From Leptolyngbyaceae cyanobacterium SM1_3_5 (GTDB taxonomy: Bacteria; Cyanobacteriota; Cyanobacteriia; Elainellales; Elainellaceae), in assembly GCA_012031475.1 (NCBI GenBank), contig JAAUTJ010000069.1:1-12637 (forward strand): a stretch of DNA of 12,637 nucleotides, given 5' to 3'. Positions within the stretch are counted from its first letter, which is position 1. The number at the start of each line of letters is the position of its first letter. Shown here in pieces: positions 1-7,176 of this stretch. The position numbers and the translations under genes are program-made. The notes beneath the pieces were generated by a model. That model saw only the letters and a list, made by a program, of their open reading frames with translations, made no database searches and was not told the origin of the DNA.

Positions 1-1
1 A

Positions 2-166
2 TGGTCACGGGAATCTAAAGGTTTAATCCCTAAAATTACGGAACAAACTATTTTATTTGGGAAGGTTAATCGTGATGTCCTGCAATTGGTAGAGGCGATC
101 GCCCCTCCCACCCCAAAACCTCCGAGGTCTAAACTGGAGGTTATTCATCTAGCATCAGCGCTTTGA
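2..166 (+). CDS. 3' end of an unrecognised protein (partial, 54 residues visible)
   Basis: An open frame runs from the window edge to a TGA at 164-166 without a stop; the start lies upstream of the window. The visible tail begins WSRESKGLIPKITEQ and ends with a proline-rich stretch (PPTPKPPRSK). I do not recognise the family. The last ~17 codons overlap a REP-like palindrome (117-142), so the C-terminal tail is probably repeat-derived and not part of a conserved domain. A HIP1 octamer (95-102) is also inside the frame. It could be a chance open frame of 165 bases, so confidence is low. Confidence 0.4.
   Translation, partial: WSRESKGLIPKITEQTILFGKVNRDVLQLVEAIAPPTPKPPRSKLEVIHLASAL
117..142. 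repeat. REP-like palindrome, left of the transposase gene
   Basis: AACCTCC (117-123) pairs with GGAGGTT (136-142). The core ACCTCCGAGG (118-127) recurs exactly, in the same orientation, at 791-800 on the other side of the transposase gene. Paired imperfect palindromes around a RAYT gene are the typical arrangement of REP elements. This copy overlaps the coding end of the upstream frame. Confidence 0.65.
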
Positions 167-204
167 GGTGAGTTGCAAACTCTTGGGTCACTGTAGGCAG
201 ATCA

Positions 205-735
205 TCATGAATCAGGCTTCAGGAACCTTTGATACTCTGCGTCAAACGAAAATTGCCGTTGCAATACATCCAGTCTGGGTAAGGTGCCCGATCGCAGTCC
301 GGCGTATTCCAGAAAGCTAGAAAATTCCCAATTCTTTGGATCGGCCACAAGTCCAGCTTTCACTGGATTGAGATGGATGTATCGCGTCAGATGATACAGA
401 TACTCGTTGCTATCTACGGCGATCGCCTGAAACTGCCCCTGAAACAAAACCCCAACCCGCTGATAACGCCGATTCATGGCTTTGGTATAGGCGATTGATA
501 ACCGTTGCATCGCTCCAGAGACTTCATCGGTTTTACACCGCACCAACAAATGGTAGTGATTGAGCATTAAGCAATAGGCAAGCACATCCAGCGTTTGTGC
601 AATTAAATATCGGCGCATCAGGCGCAAAAAATGCAGATAGTTTTCTCGCTCAAAAAAGATGAGATGGCGATCGTTGCCACGATTGTAGAGACGGTAGTAA
701 TGGTCTGGTTGGAACGTGAGATCGCGACGCGGCAT
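205..735 (-). CDS. REP-associated tyrosine transposase (RAYT, IS200-like Y1 family)
   Basis: This is a 176-residue HUH single-strand DNA transposase, which nicks and rejoins DNA at REP-type hairpins through a covalent tyrosine link. The HUH metal-binding pair is seen as LNHYHLLV (His60, His62). The later block RYIHLNPVKAGLV is the family hallmark, and Tyr119 is the likely nucleophile (inferred from family position). The N-terminal YRLYNRGNDRHLIFF segment also matches RAYTs. Length is normal and there is no frame break, unlike many neighbours. Start is ATG at 735; no strong ribosome-binding site is visible. Palindromes sharing ACCTCCGAGG flank it on both sides, which supports RAYT over a plain IS200 transposase. 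RAYTs are usually single-copy, domesticated and vertically inherited, and mobilise REPs instead of themselves. Confidence 0.93.
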   Translation of the reverse strand: MPRRDLTFQPDHYYRLYNRGNDRHLIFFERENYLHFLRLMRRYLIAQTLDVLAYCLMLNHYHLLVRCKTDEVSGAMQRLSIAYTKAMNRRYQRVGVLFQGQFQAIAVDSNEYLYHLTRYIHLNPVKAGLVADPKNWEFSSFLEYAGLRSGTLPRLDVLQRQFSFDAEYQRFLKPDS

Positions 736-788
736 GAAGACGGTTTGGATGCAACAGTTCCCTTAAAGTTCCCTACCACCGAAGACCA

Positions 789-821
789 AGACCTCCGAGG
801 CTTTGAAAACCTTGGAGGTCT
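789..821. repeat. REP-like palindrome, right of the transposase gene
   Basis: AGACCTCCGAGG (789-800) pairs with CCTTGGAGGTCT (810-821): a 12-bp stem with one G-T wobble around a 9-base loop. It shares the core ACCTCCGAGG with the palindrome at 117-142. It lies 54 bases upstream of the transposase start. It could also work as a terminator for the PLD gene ending at 945, but no T-tract follows in that direction. Confidence 0.75.
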
Positions 822-944
822 GAGCAGCAGCGGCAGCAATTTGGAGACGATGCAGGGTCAGCTAACAATTACTAGGCAGAAAGTTTCCGCACAACGTCCC
901 GTAGCAGAAAGCATCAGCTTTTCCCCTGATCATTCAAACAAATC

Positions 945-2200
945 CTAGAATAATCGCCGGAACAGCAGGCCAATTTTGCCGCGAACTTGTTGGAGAATCG
1001 ATCGTTTTTGCCAGCGATCGATCGTCACTAAAAGACTATTTTCAAACGAGGTAATTAGAAACTTTTCCATCTGCTTTGCTAGGTCAGGATCGCTAACAGA
1101 AACATTCAGTTCATCGTTGATGAAAAAGCTGCGTTCGTCGATGTTGGTGCTGCCGTGACTGACCCAGCGATCGTCTACTAACAATAGTTTGGCGTGCATC
1201 ATGCTGGGCTGATATTCAAAAATTTTCACGCCTGCTTTGAGCAATTTGCCATACAGTTCGCGAGCGCTGTAGTAAACATAGGATTTGTCGTTGCGCTTGC
1301 CCATTGTCAGAATTCGCACATCCACGCCGCGCTGACAAGCCTGAATCAAAACTTTTTGCGTACTAGGGTCAGGAACGAGATAGGGACTTGCCAGCCAGAG
1401 CCGCCGCCTTGCTGCCGCCATACTGGTGTGAAACAGCAGCCGCAGGGGAGAATCTTCCAGTGAAAAACTGCCTTTGGTGACGAAAGCCGATCGCCCTGCG
1501 GGAGCTTGTGTGCGAAACACCTCACTGCCTAAGTCAAGCACGCCGCCCACGCTCGACCAGTTTTCCATAAAAACGCCTTCCAAAAGCGTGACGATCGGTC
1601 CGCGATAGCCCACTTCAAAATCGCGCCAGGGTGCGAGTTCGCCGTCCCACAGGTCGGAGATGCCCGCGCCGCCCAGCAGTGCTTCCTCACCATCGATCAG
1701 CAGCAGCTTTCGGTGGGTACGGGCGTTGTAGTCAAACGGCGCTCTCCAGTCAAAATCGCGAAAAAAGCCGAGTTCCACGCCCGCCGATCGCAGCGATCGC
1801 CAATATTCCTTCGGCATCTGGTTCGCTCCATGATTGTCGATGATCAGCCGCACCTTGACGCCGGACTGAGCGCGATCGCAAATCGCGCTGGCAAATTCAT
1901 CGGCTCGCTTTCCGGGCGTCATGAAAACGTTTCAAAGTGCAGCGTCCGCTGGGCGCGGCGAATGGCCGCAAATCTGGCCGGATAGATTTCGGGCGCTTCG
2001 ACAAAAAATCCCGTCACCTCGGCCTGCGTCGTTAGGGAGGTGGTGAGGCCAGCAACGGCGAGAAAAAACGTAGTGTCGTTGGTGTGGGGAACGATCGCAA
2101 TCTCAAATTCCGGCTTCGGGCGAAACGAACCGCGCACATACAGTCCGGTGAAGATTCCCAGCAGCAAGACCAACACCACCATGCCGATCGCGTTTATCAC
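945..2200 (-). CDS. phospholipase D / cardiolipin synthase-like protein, frame broken near 1922
   Basis: Two minus-strand frames make one protein of about 418 residues. The first (2200-1919, GTG start) has an N-terminal membrane anchor (hydrophobic to about residue 20) and a region ending RTLHFETF. The second (1922-945) carries two HxKxxxxD catalytic motifs: HRKLLLID (His70, Lys72, Asp77 of that part) and HAKLLLVD (His243, Lys245, Asp250), each followed by the expected Gly/Ser-rich block. PLD-superfamily enzymes of this kind act on phosphodiesters at the membrane, often as cardiolipin synthases; the exact substrate is unknown. The break is at a run of four T (coding strand) next to an ATGA stop/start overlap. 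One missing base would join the frames, so an indel error is likelier than true coupling. It follows the ferredoxin gene by 38 bases on the same strand, probably in one operon. Confidence 0.87.
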
Positions 2201-2238
2201 AGCGCTGCCCTCTAAAGCTACGCTGATTATGCCCCAAT

Positions 2239-2553
2239 TTAGGACGGCTTGAAGGCATCGGGGTGGGGATGAAAGCGCGGATGCAGCAGGCGGGCAACGG
2301 GTCGATCGCCCTGGAGATGCTCGGTGGCGATCGTTTCGACATCATCGGGCTTGATGCGACAATACCAGCTATCGTCAGGCATGACGCGCACCGTTGGTCC
2401 TGATCCACATTGACCGAGGCAGTCGGAGGGACTGATTAGGACGTTGGGTGTGGCGATCGATCGAAATTCCTGTAAGACGGCTTCTGCACCGCTCCGCAGA
2501 CAAGAGCGATTCTGACAGATCAGGACGCAGCGACGCTGAGAAGATTCTGCCAT
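2239..2553 (-). CDS. thioredoxin-like [2Fe-2S] ferredoxin domain protein
   Basis: This is a 104-residue protein with the cysteine pattern of the (2Fe-2S) ferredoxins with thioredoxin fold: CQNRSC (Cys13, Cys18) and CLGQCGSGP (Cys45, Cys49) as probable cluster ligands, then VRVMPDDSWYCRIKPDDVETI, typical of the family C-terminal half. The family includes free ferredoxins and NuoE-like domains; the redox partner here is unknown. I chose the ATG at 2553 because it puts the first ligand cysteine at the usual distance. The longer open frame upstream is only the out-of-frame shadow of the 2TM gene. The ATG overlaps the stop of that gene in a TAATG junction, which suggests translational coupling. 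A His/Pro-rich tail (HPRFHPHPDAFKPS) is unusual and may bind metal (inference). Confidence 0.87.
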   Translation of the reverse strand: MAESSQRRCVLICQNRSCLRSGAEAVLQEFRSIATPNVLISPSDCLGQCGSGPTVRVMPDDSWYCRIKPDDVETIATEHLQGDRPVARLLHPRFHPHPDAFKPS

Positions 2554-3017
2554 TAAGCTTTGAGGAGGCGATCGAACAAGCTGCTGAACTTGCGCCGAAT
2601 CCGCCGCTTCTGATACCAGTGGGAAAACGCCGTTTCGTAAGCTTCTCCTGCGGTTTGGTAGGTTTTCCAGGCTTCCAGCGAGAGCAGCATTCCCCAAGCT
2701 GCCGCCACATACAGCGACCAGGAAAGTTCGCCGCCCATGCCGTTGAGCAGCATGAAAAATCCGTTGACGATCGCAAATCTCCCAAAACTCTGTCCCAGTT
2801 TGCTGCGACGGTAGCGATCGAACGCCTGCCGCTCTTGCCTTTCGCCATGCTGCGACTGCCACTGCGCTTCAGCCAGTTCGAGATCGGCTGCGGAAATTCC
2901 CAATTCATCCGCAATCTCGAAAAGCTGTACTCTCGTCAGTTCGCCGGATTCAACCTGACGAGCGATCGCGATGTGCAGAATTTGCTGAGCGTCTTCCTGG
3001 CGATAGGTGTCGGGCAT
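2553..3017 (-). CDS. 2TM-domain membrane protein
   Basis: The protein has 154 residues. Residues 6-55 form a helical domain (EDAQQILHIAIARQ, then FEIADELGISAADLELAE). This matches the soluble N-terminal segment often fused to 2TM domains in cyanobacteria. Two hydrophobic segments follow at about 81-94 and 98-117, then a basic tail (QKRRIRRK). The function of this family is unknown; it is probably an inner or thylakoid membrane protein. It is the first gene of the cluster and its TAA overlaps the ATG of the ferredoxin gene, so the two products may work together. Start ATG at 3017; no clear Shine-Dalgarno sequence. No frame break. Confidence 0.78.
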   Translation of the reverse strand: MPDTYRQEDAQQILHIAIARQVESGELTRVQLFEIADELGISAADLELAEAQWQSQHGERQERQAFDRYRRSKLGQSFGRFAIVNGFFMLLNGMGGELSWSLYVAAAWGMLLSLEAWKTYQTAGEAYETAFSHWYQKRRIRRKFSSLFDRLLKA

Positions 3018-3141
3018 GGCCGAAAAGCGAGTACAACGTTTACTATTCTATCGCGATCGACTGGGTGAAGTTAGGAGGTCGAAGCCTGCGTAATTGCCGA
3101 TCGCCGTCCACATAAAATTAAGTTTTGTTGATGTTTGTGAA

Positions 3142-3170
3142 TTTCTTATTAAGAAAAGATTCTGTAAAAT
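3142..3170 (+). promoter_or_regulatory. possible promoter/operator upstream of cysC
   Basis: TTTCTT (3142-3147) and AAGAAA (3151-3156) form a 6-bp inverted repeat with a 3-base centre, followed by TAAAAT (3165-3170), a fair -10 element. The -35 match (TTCTTA at 3143-3148, 16-base spacing) is weak. It lies about 115 bases before the cysC ATG in an AT-rich part of the 269-bp gap between two divergent genes. No known regulator site was recognised. Confidence 0.25.
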
Positions 3171-3286
3171 ACGGTGAACCGAGGCGGCGATCGTCCAGAC
3201 CAGCCCGTATATTTGCGGAAGCGTGAAAACTCGGCGGAAAGTCAGAGTAGGAAGCGCACAATCAGTTCTATTGAGGAGTTTCGAGG

Positions 3287-3839
3287 ATGACCACACAGCG
3301 CGGCGTCACAATTTGGTTTACGGGGTTGAGCGGTGCAGGCAAAACGACGCTGAGAATGGCGGTTGAGCAAAAGCTGCGCGGTGCGGCTATCCGGTGGAAG
3401 TGCTTGATGGCGATATTGTGCGCGAAAATTTGACGAAGGATTGGGATTTAGCAAGGCCGATCGCGATGAGAATATTCGGCGGATTGGGTTTGTGTCGCAT
3501 TTGCTGACGCGCAACGGGGTGATCGTGCTGGTGTCGGCAATTTCACCGTATCGAGAGGTCCGGGATGAGGTGCGGGGGCGAATCGGGGATTTTGTCGAGG
3601 TCTACGTGAATGCACCGCTGTCGGTTTGTGAAGAGCGGGACGTGAAGGGGCTGTATAAAAAGGCGCGGGCAGGGGAAATTAAGCAGTTTACGGGAATTGA
3701 TGATCCGTATGAAGCGCCGTTGCAGCCTGAAGTGGAGTGTCGGACGGATCAAGAATCGATCGAGGAAGGCGTGACGAAGATTTTGGCGAAGCTGAAGGAG
3801 TTGGAATATTTGCCGATGCAGGCAGTGGCAAGAGGATAG
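3287..3839 (+). CDS. cysC: adenylylsulfate kinase (APS kinase), with two one-base deletions
   Basis: CysC phosphorylates adenosine 5'-phosphosulfate to PAPS with ATP, in cytosolic sulfate assimilation. The start is clear: ATG at 3287 with GAGGAG at 3273-3278. The N-terminus reads GVTIWFTGLSGAGKTT, with Walker A at residues 13-20. Two frame breaks follow. At about 3384-3388 one base is missing (the frame then reads PVEVLDGDIVRENLTK). At about 3438-3441 another is missing (then GFSKADRDENIRRIGF). Beyond that the frame is intact: LVSAISPYR with the phosphorylated serine region, EERDVKGLYKKARAGEI, FTGIDDPYEAP. Adding two bases gives 184 residues, the family length. All motifs survive, so sequence error is likelier than a pseudogene. 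It converges on the sipA-like gene, 54 bases apart. Confidence 0.95.
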
Positions 3840-3893
3840 GGCGATCGCCAGATTGCTCTTGGTAGAAGGATCGATCGCCAGTTGAGGTGGGTG

Positions 3894-4154
3894 CTACTGT
3901 TGCGGTGAGTTAGCAGTGGTGGCGTTGGTTTCGCGGATGACTTCAAGGTATTGACGTTCCATCAGGAATGCACCCCTAGCGAAGCGGATGCCCCAGTAGC
4001 CTCCCGGGCGGCGATCGAGTACCGTTCCTTCTTCACCAATTTGAATCACATTGGGGGGACGCAGCATCGGCATGGGTTCTGCGGTTTTGACGTAGCTGGG
4101 CAGGGCAATGACACGGACGCGATCGCCCACTGCGATTTCGTTTGCTTCAGACAT
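3894..4154 (-). CDS. sipA: SipA-like DUF3148 (CRR42-like) small protein
   Basis: This 86-residue protein has VGDRVRVIALPSYVKTAEP, then MPMLRPPNVIQIGEEGTVL and PGGYWGIRFARGAFLMERQYLE. That matches, from memory, the cyanobacterial DUF3148 family, a small SH3-like beta barrel. The family includes SipA of Synechococcus elongatus and Ssl3451 of Synechocystis, which bind the sensor kinase NblS/Hik33 and modulate its output in high-light and stress signalling. ATG at 4154; a poor ribosome-binding site. An 11-base tandem repeat sits just before the start. It is divergent from rca, so the 131-bp gap may serve both. The family call is good; equating it with SipA itself is less certain. Confidence 0.72.
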   Translation of the reverse strand: MSEANEIAVGDRVRVIALPSYVKTAEPMPMLRPPNVIQIGEEGTVLDRRPGGYWGIRFARGAFLMERQYLEVIRETNATTANSPQQ

Positions 4155-4156
4155 CG

Positions 4157-4178
4157 GTAGATTTACAGTAGATTTACA
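4157..4178. repeat. 11-bp tandem repeat before the sipA-like start
   Basis: GTAGATTTACA occurs twice back to back (4157-4167, 4168-4178), two bases upstream of the sipA-like ATG and so in its 5' leader. The period is close to one helical turn. It contains the 11-mer CAGTAGATTTA that reappears in two other intergenic regions. It could be a regulator site or a dispersed short repeat. Confidence 0.6.
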
Positions 4179-4285
4179 AAGGGATTGATTTCATCTTATC
4201 GCTGCGATCGATCGCGCCCAACCCGGCGAAAATCGATCGCCAAGCGTTGGTAGCATGAGGAAGCTGCCCCATTCGATCGCTCCTG

Positions 4286-5618
4286 ATGTCTTATTACATT
4301 TCGCCTCGCTTTCTCGATAAACTCGCGGTTCACCTCACCAAGAATTTTCTGAATTTGCCGAACGTCCGTGTGCCGCTGATTTTGGGCGTTCACGGACGCA
4401 AAGGGGAAGGCAAATCGTTTCAGTGTGAACTGGTTTTTGAGCGGATGGGGCGTGGAAGTGGTTCACATGTCGGCGGGTGAACTGGAAAGCCCGGATGCAG
4501 GCGATCCGGCGCGGTTGATTCGTCTGCGCTTATCGGGAAGCGGCTGAGTTTGTGAAAGTTCGCGGCAAAATTGGTCGCGTTGATGATTAATGACCTTGAT
4601 GCGGCGCGGGACGATTTGACGCGACGACGCAATACACGGTCAACACGCAGCTTGTCAACGGCACATTGATGAACATTGCCGACAATCCGACGAACGTGCA
4701 GCTTCCGGGTGCTTACGACTCGAATCCGATTCATCGCGTCCCGATCATCGTCACGGGCAACGATTTTTCCACGCTGTATGCGCCCTTAGTCCGCGACGGA
4801 CGGATGGAAAAGTTCTACTGGGAACCCGATCGCGACGATCGCATCGGCGTTGTCAGCGGCATCTTTCAGGCGGATGGCGTTCCCAAATCAGATATCGAGC
4901 AGCTAATCGATCGATTTCCCACGCAGTCGATCGATTTCTACAGCGCCTTGCGATCGCGCCTCTTCGACGAACAGGTGCGCGATTTGATTTACAGCGTCGG
5001 GATCGAGAAAATCTCGCAGCGCGTGGTCAACAGCAGCGACAAACCACCGGAATTTCGATCGCCCGATTTCCGCCTCGCCCACCTGATCGAACTGGGATCG
5101 CAAATGGTTGGGGAACAGCAGCGGATCGAGAATATGCGTTTAGGACGCGAATATCTCGGCAAGGAATACAGCGAAACGCGCCGCGACGACCAAACCAAAC
5201 TGTCGGACACTGCCGCCAAAGCATCCGCCCGCAACTGGTCTGCTTCGGAATTTGCTGCCCCAAACGGCCACACGACCCCTGCAAACGGAAATCCGCCCGC
5301 AGCCGATCGATCGCCCGTCCAAGCTCCGACTCGCGCCACCTCCTATGAAGGTTCCCACTCCGGTTCGCGCTTGGATGCCCGCATGATGCAGCAGGTACGC
5401 GATCTAATCGGCAGCGGCGGGCGCGTCGGCATCGAGTGGTCGATCCGCGTCGCTTCCGCACGAATGCGTGGCAAAGCTTCACAACCGCCCAAAATCACGC
5501 GGAAGCCCTCACCGCCTTGGAAGCCTGCCTGAATGAGCATCCCCGCGACTATGTGCGGCTCGTCGGGATCACCGCCGATCGCCAGCGGACGGGAGAGTCG
5601 ATCGTGCAGCGGCCTTAG
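4286..5618 (+). CDS. rca: Rubisco activase with C-terminal RbcS-like (SSUL) domain, five one-base indels
   Basis: This AAA+ ATPase removes inhibitory sugar phosphates from Rubisco; in cyanobacteria the SSUL tail also recruits it to Rubisco in carboxysomes (known for the family). The start MSYYISPRFLDKLAVH is the family N-terminus. Walker A is GVHGRKGEGKS (residues 34-44). Walker B (ALMINDLDAG, after correction) lies near 4577-4606. Then come MNIADNPTNVQLPG, PIIVTGNDFSTLYAPL, RDGRMEKFYWEPDRDDR. A Gln/Ala/Pro/Ser-rich linker follows, then the SSUL domain from about 5380, ending GESIVQRP, the usual C-terminus. Frame breaks: extra base at 4448-4451, extra T at 4530-4531, extra C near 4576, missing base at 4601-4606, missing G at 5438-5440. 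The net +1 is exact: corrected length 443 residues. With no other damage, sequencing error is the best reading. No rbcL/rbcS adjoin it here. Confidence 0.96.
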
Positions 5619-5640
5619 AGACGTGAGATCTCGCGTCTTT
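5619..5640 (+). terminator. hairpin right after the rca stop, possible terminator
   Basis: AGACGTGA (5619-5626) pairs with TCGCGTCT (5631-5638) as an 8-bp stem with one G-T wobble and a GATC loop, starting on the base after the rca TAG. Only three T follow (5638-5640), so intrinsic termination would be weak. Confidence 0.45.
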
Positions 5641-5948
5641 ACGGGGTTACTTGCCTGTTCGCGCTGTGGGTGATCCCGATTCAGGCGCGTCCGTTGGTGG
5701 ATGCGGCAGCAGGGAATCTCGATCGCTTGGAACATTAAGCCCAACAGCGGGCACAGCGATCTTGGCTGACCTGAGATCTTGCACCTGTGGCATGACCTGC
5801 CCAGAACTCAAGTTCGGGCTAAAAGCGCAAGTCACAAAACTGACTAAAAAGCAGGCTGTGCCAGAGTTGTCGCCCGTTTGAACGGTTTTCGCTTTTAGAT
5901 CGGAGATTGATTTCCGGGCGCTGTTGCGACTGCTGCGACGGGTGCAAC
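5619..5948. other. 330-bp gap between convergent rca and ParM-like genes
   Basis: Apart from the hairpin at its left edge, no gene is supported. A frame in line with the end of rca (5619-5738) reads a hydrophobic, signal-peptide-like stretch (LYGVTCLFALWVIPIQARP) but has no usable start codon before it and stops after 39 residues. It could be the head of a small exported protein damaged by indels, or chance. Confidence 0.4.
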
Positions 5949-7176
5949 TCAGTTACGCTTCGACGCGGCTGCGGGCGATCGCGTGGTTTTCTTGCGCGGT
6001 TCGGGCAGAACGGCGGCAACCGCTTCTGAGAGCGTTGATTCGGGTTCGATCGAGGGCAAAGCCGCCAATTTTTTAATCTTGCTGGCGAGGACGCGGAAGC
6101 TGCCATACACATCGAAGAGGCGAAACGCAAGGCTCGGCTCGATCGCGCCGTCCAAATCGGCTTCAATCTGTTCGGTGACGGGTTCTTGCCAGAACAACGT
6201 CAGGTTGGGATAGTCGGCAAAAAAGGCTTCAATTTCCGGGCGGAAGTAGAGGGCAGCACCGCCGGAAGCCACGACTTCATCGAGTTCATAGAGGTCTTGG
6301 CCGAGCGTGGTTTTCAGCCAGCTAAACAAGTTGCTGAGGTAGCGAGCTTCGGCCTGATCGATCGCCGCCTGAATCTGCGCGGCCTTGTGTTCCACCTCCA
6401 AATCACCGACAACCATGCGGGCAATCCGGGCAACGTAGGCGGGGGCTGGACGCGCTTGAAACAGATATTCGGGCAGACGTGCCATGTCGCGGACGCTGAG
6501 ATTGAGCGCCGATCGCCGCACCACATCGTCTTGGAATTCAACAAAACCCAGGTGTTCGCCAATTCCCTGCTGCGGTGTGCCCTGCTTGAACGGCAAGAGA
6601 GAAGCATCGCGCTGACCCAGCATCAGCATCAGCGTGTTTTGCTGGGCAAAGGCGGTGGGATTGGCGCTGCGGTGGTTTTGGGCAAGTCCGGCTCCTTCTG
6701 GGCGCACGTCGAGGCTGTCGATCGTGACGCTGTAGCGCGTTCCGCGAAACTCGAAGCTGTTCAGGTGGCGAGTCAGTAGTTCCACGAAGCGGCTGCGGTC
6801 TTGATATTCGGCATACGGTAAAAGCGTGGAGAGGCAAACGGAAAAGGCGCTCGGCAGATTTGCGGTTTGGGCGATCGCCCCCACAACGGCCACAATTTTG
6901 TAAGCAGCCGGGACATATTTCGACAGCTTGACGGGCGGTTTGCCGCGCAGCCCTTGCGCCTTCATCCCCAGCACAAACAGCTTGCCGCTGGCAGTTTGAT
7001 GTAGGCATCGTTTTCCGGCCTGCCGCCCGACAAGCCCATGTCCAGCAAATCGGCAGAAGAGACCTCCAGCACTTCTGCCCCCATTCGCATCAGTTCGATC
7101 GCGCCTCAGGCAAGCGCTGCCACAAAATTTTGCTTTCGGATGTACCGTTGTCGATCGCGGCGATTAAATCTGGCAT
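5949..7176 (-). CDS. actin-like ATPase, ParM/StbA family, with two one-base deletions
   Basis: The start is ATG at 7176 (MPDLIAAIDNGTSESKIL), with the phosphate-1 motif of actin-fold ATPases. One base is missing at about 7101-7106, after which AIELMRMGAEVLEVSSADLL continues. Another is missing at about 6986-6994, after which SGKLFVLGMKAQG leads into a 341-residue open stretch. That part contains the adenosine-type motif VVASGGAALYF late in the protein. The tail is basic, rich in Lys/Arg/Thr/Ala (EPRKKTTRSPAAASKRN). Corrected length is 409 residues. ParM-type proteins form filaments that push plasmids apart, with a ParR partner; chromosomal cyanobacterial homologues have no settled role. No ParR-like gene is visible beside it. 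A LexA-type box overlaps the likely promoter. The actin-fold call is firm; the ParM subfamily is from recall. Confidence 0.77.

Noticed and set aside
95..102. GCGATCGC palindromes here and at many other places as operators
   Set aside because: This is HIP1, an over-represented cyanobacterial octamer found inside and outside genes.
631..948. Plus-strand frame of 105 codons
   Set aside because: It runs antisense to the transposase start and through the palindrome; composition mirrors the transposase gene, and no family is recognised.
2239..2862. A 207-residue version of the ferredoxin gene
   Set aside because: The extra N-terminal part is antiparallel in meaning: it is an out-of-frame reading of the 2TM gene on the same strand. 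The ATG at 2553 gives the family length.
3840..3893. Bidirectional terminator between cysC and the sipA-like gene
   Set aside because: The only inverted repeats are HIP1 motifs; no hairpin with a T-tract is visible.
4157..4178. NtcA-type site (GTA-N8-TAC) in the repeat before the sipA-like gene
   Set aside because: The spacing between GTA and TAC does not fit eight bases in a supported position.
4666..5532. A separate 288-residue protein starting with MMNIADNPTN
   Set aside because: It is the middle part of rca isolated by indels; the residues before and after it are the expected Rca sequence in other frames.
6186..6779. Plus-strand frame of 197 codons
   Set aside because: It is antisense to the ParM-like gene, whose protein has recognisable motifs; this one has none.
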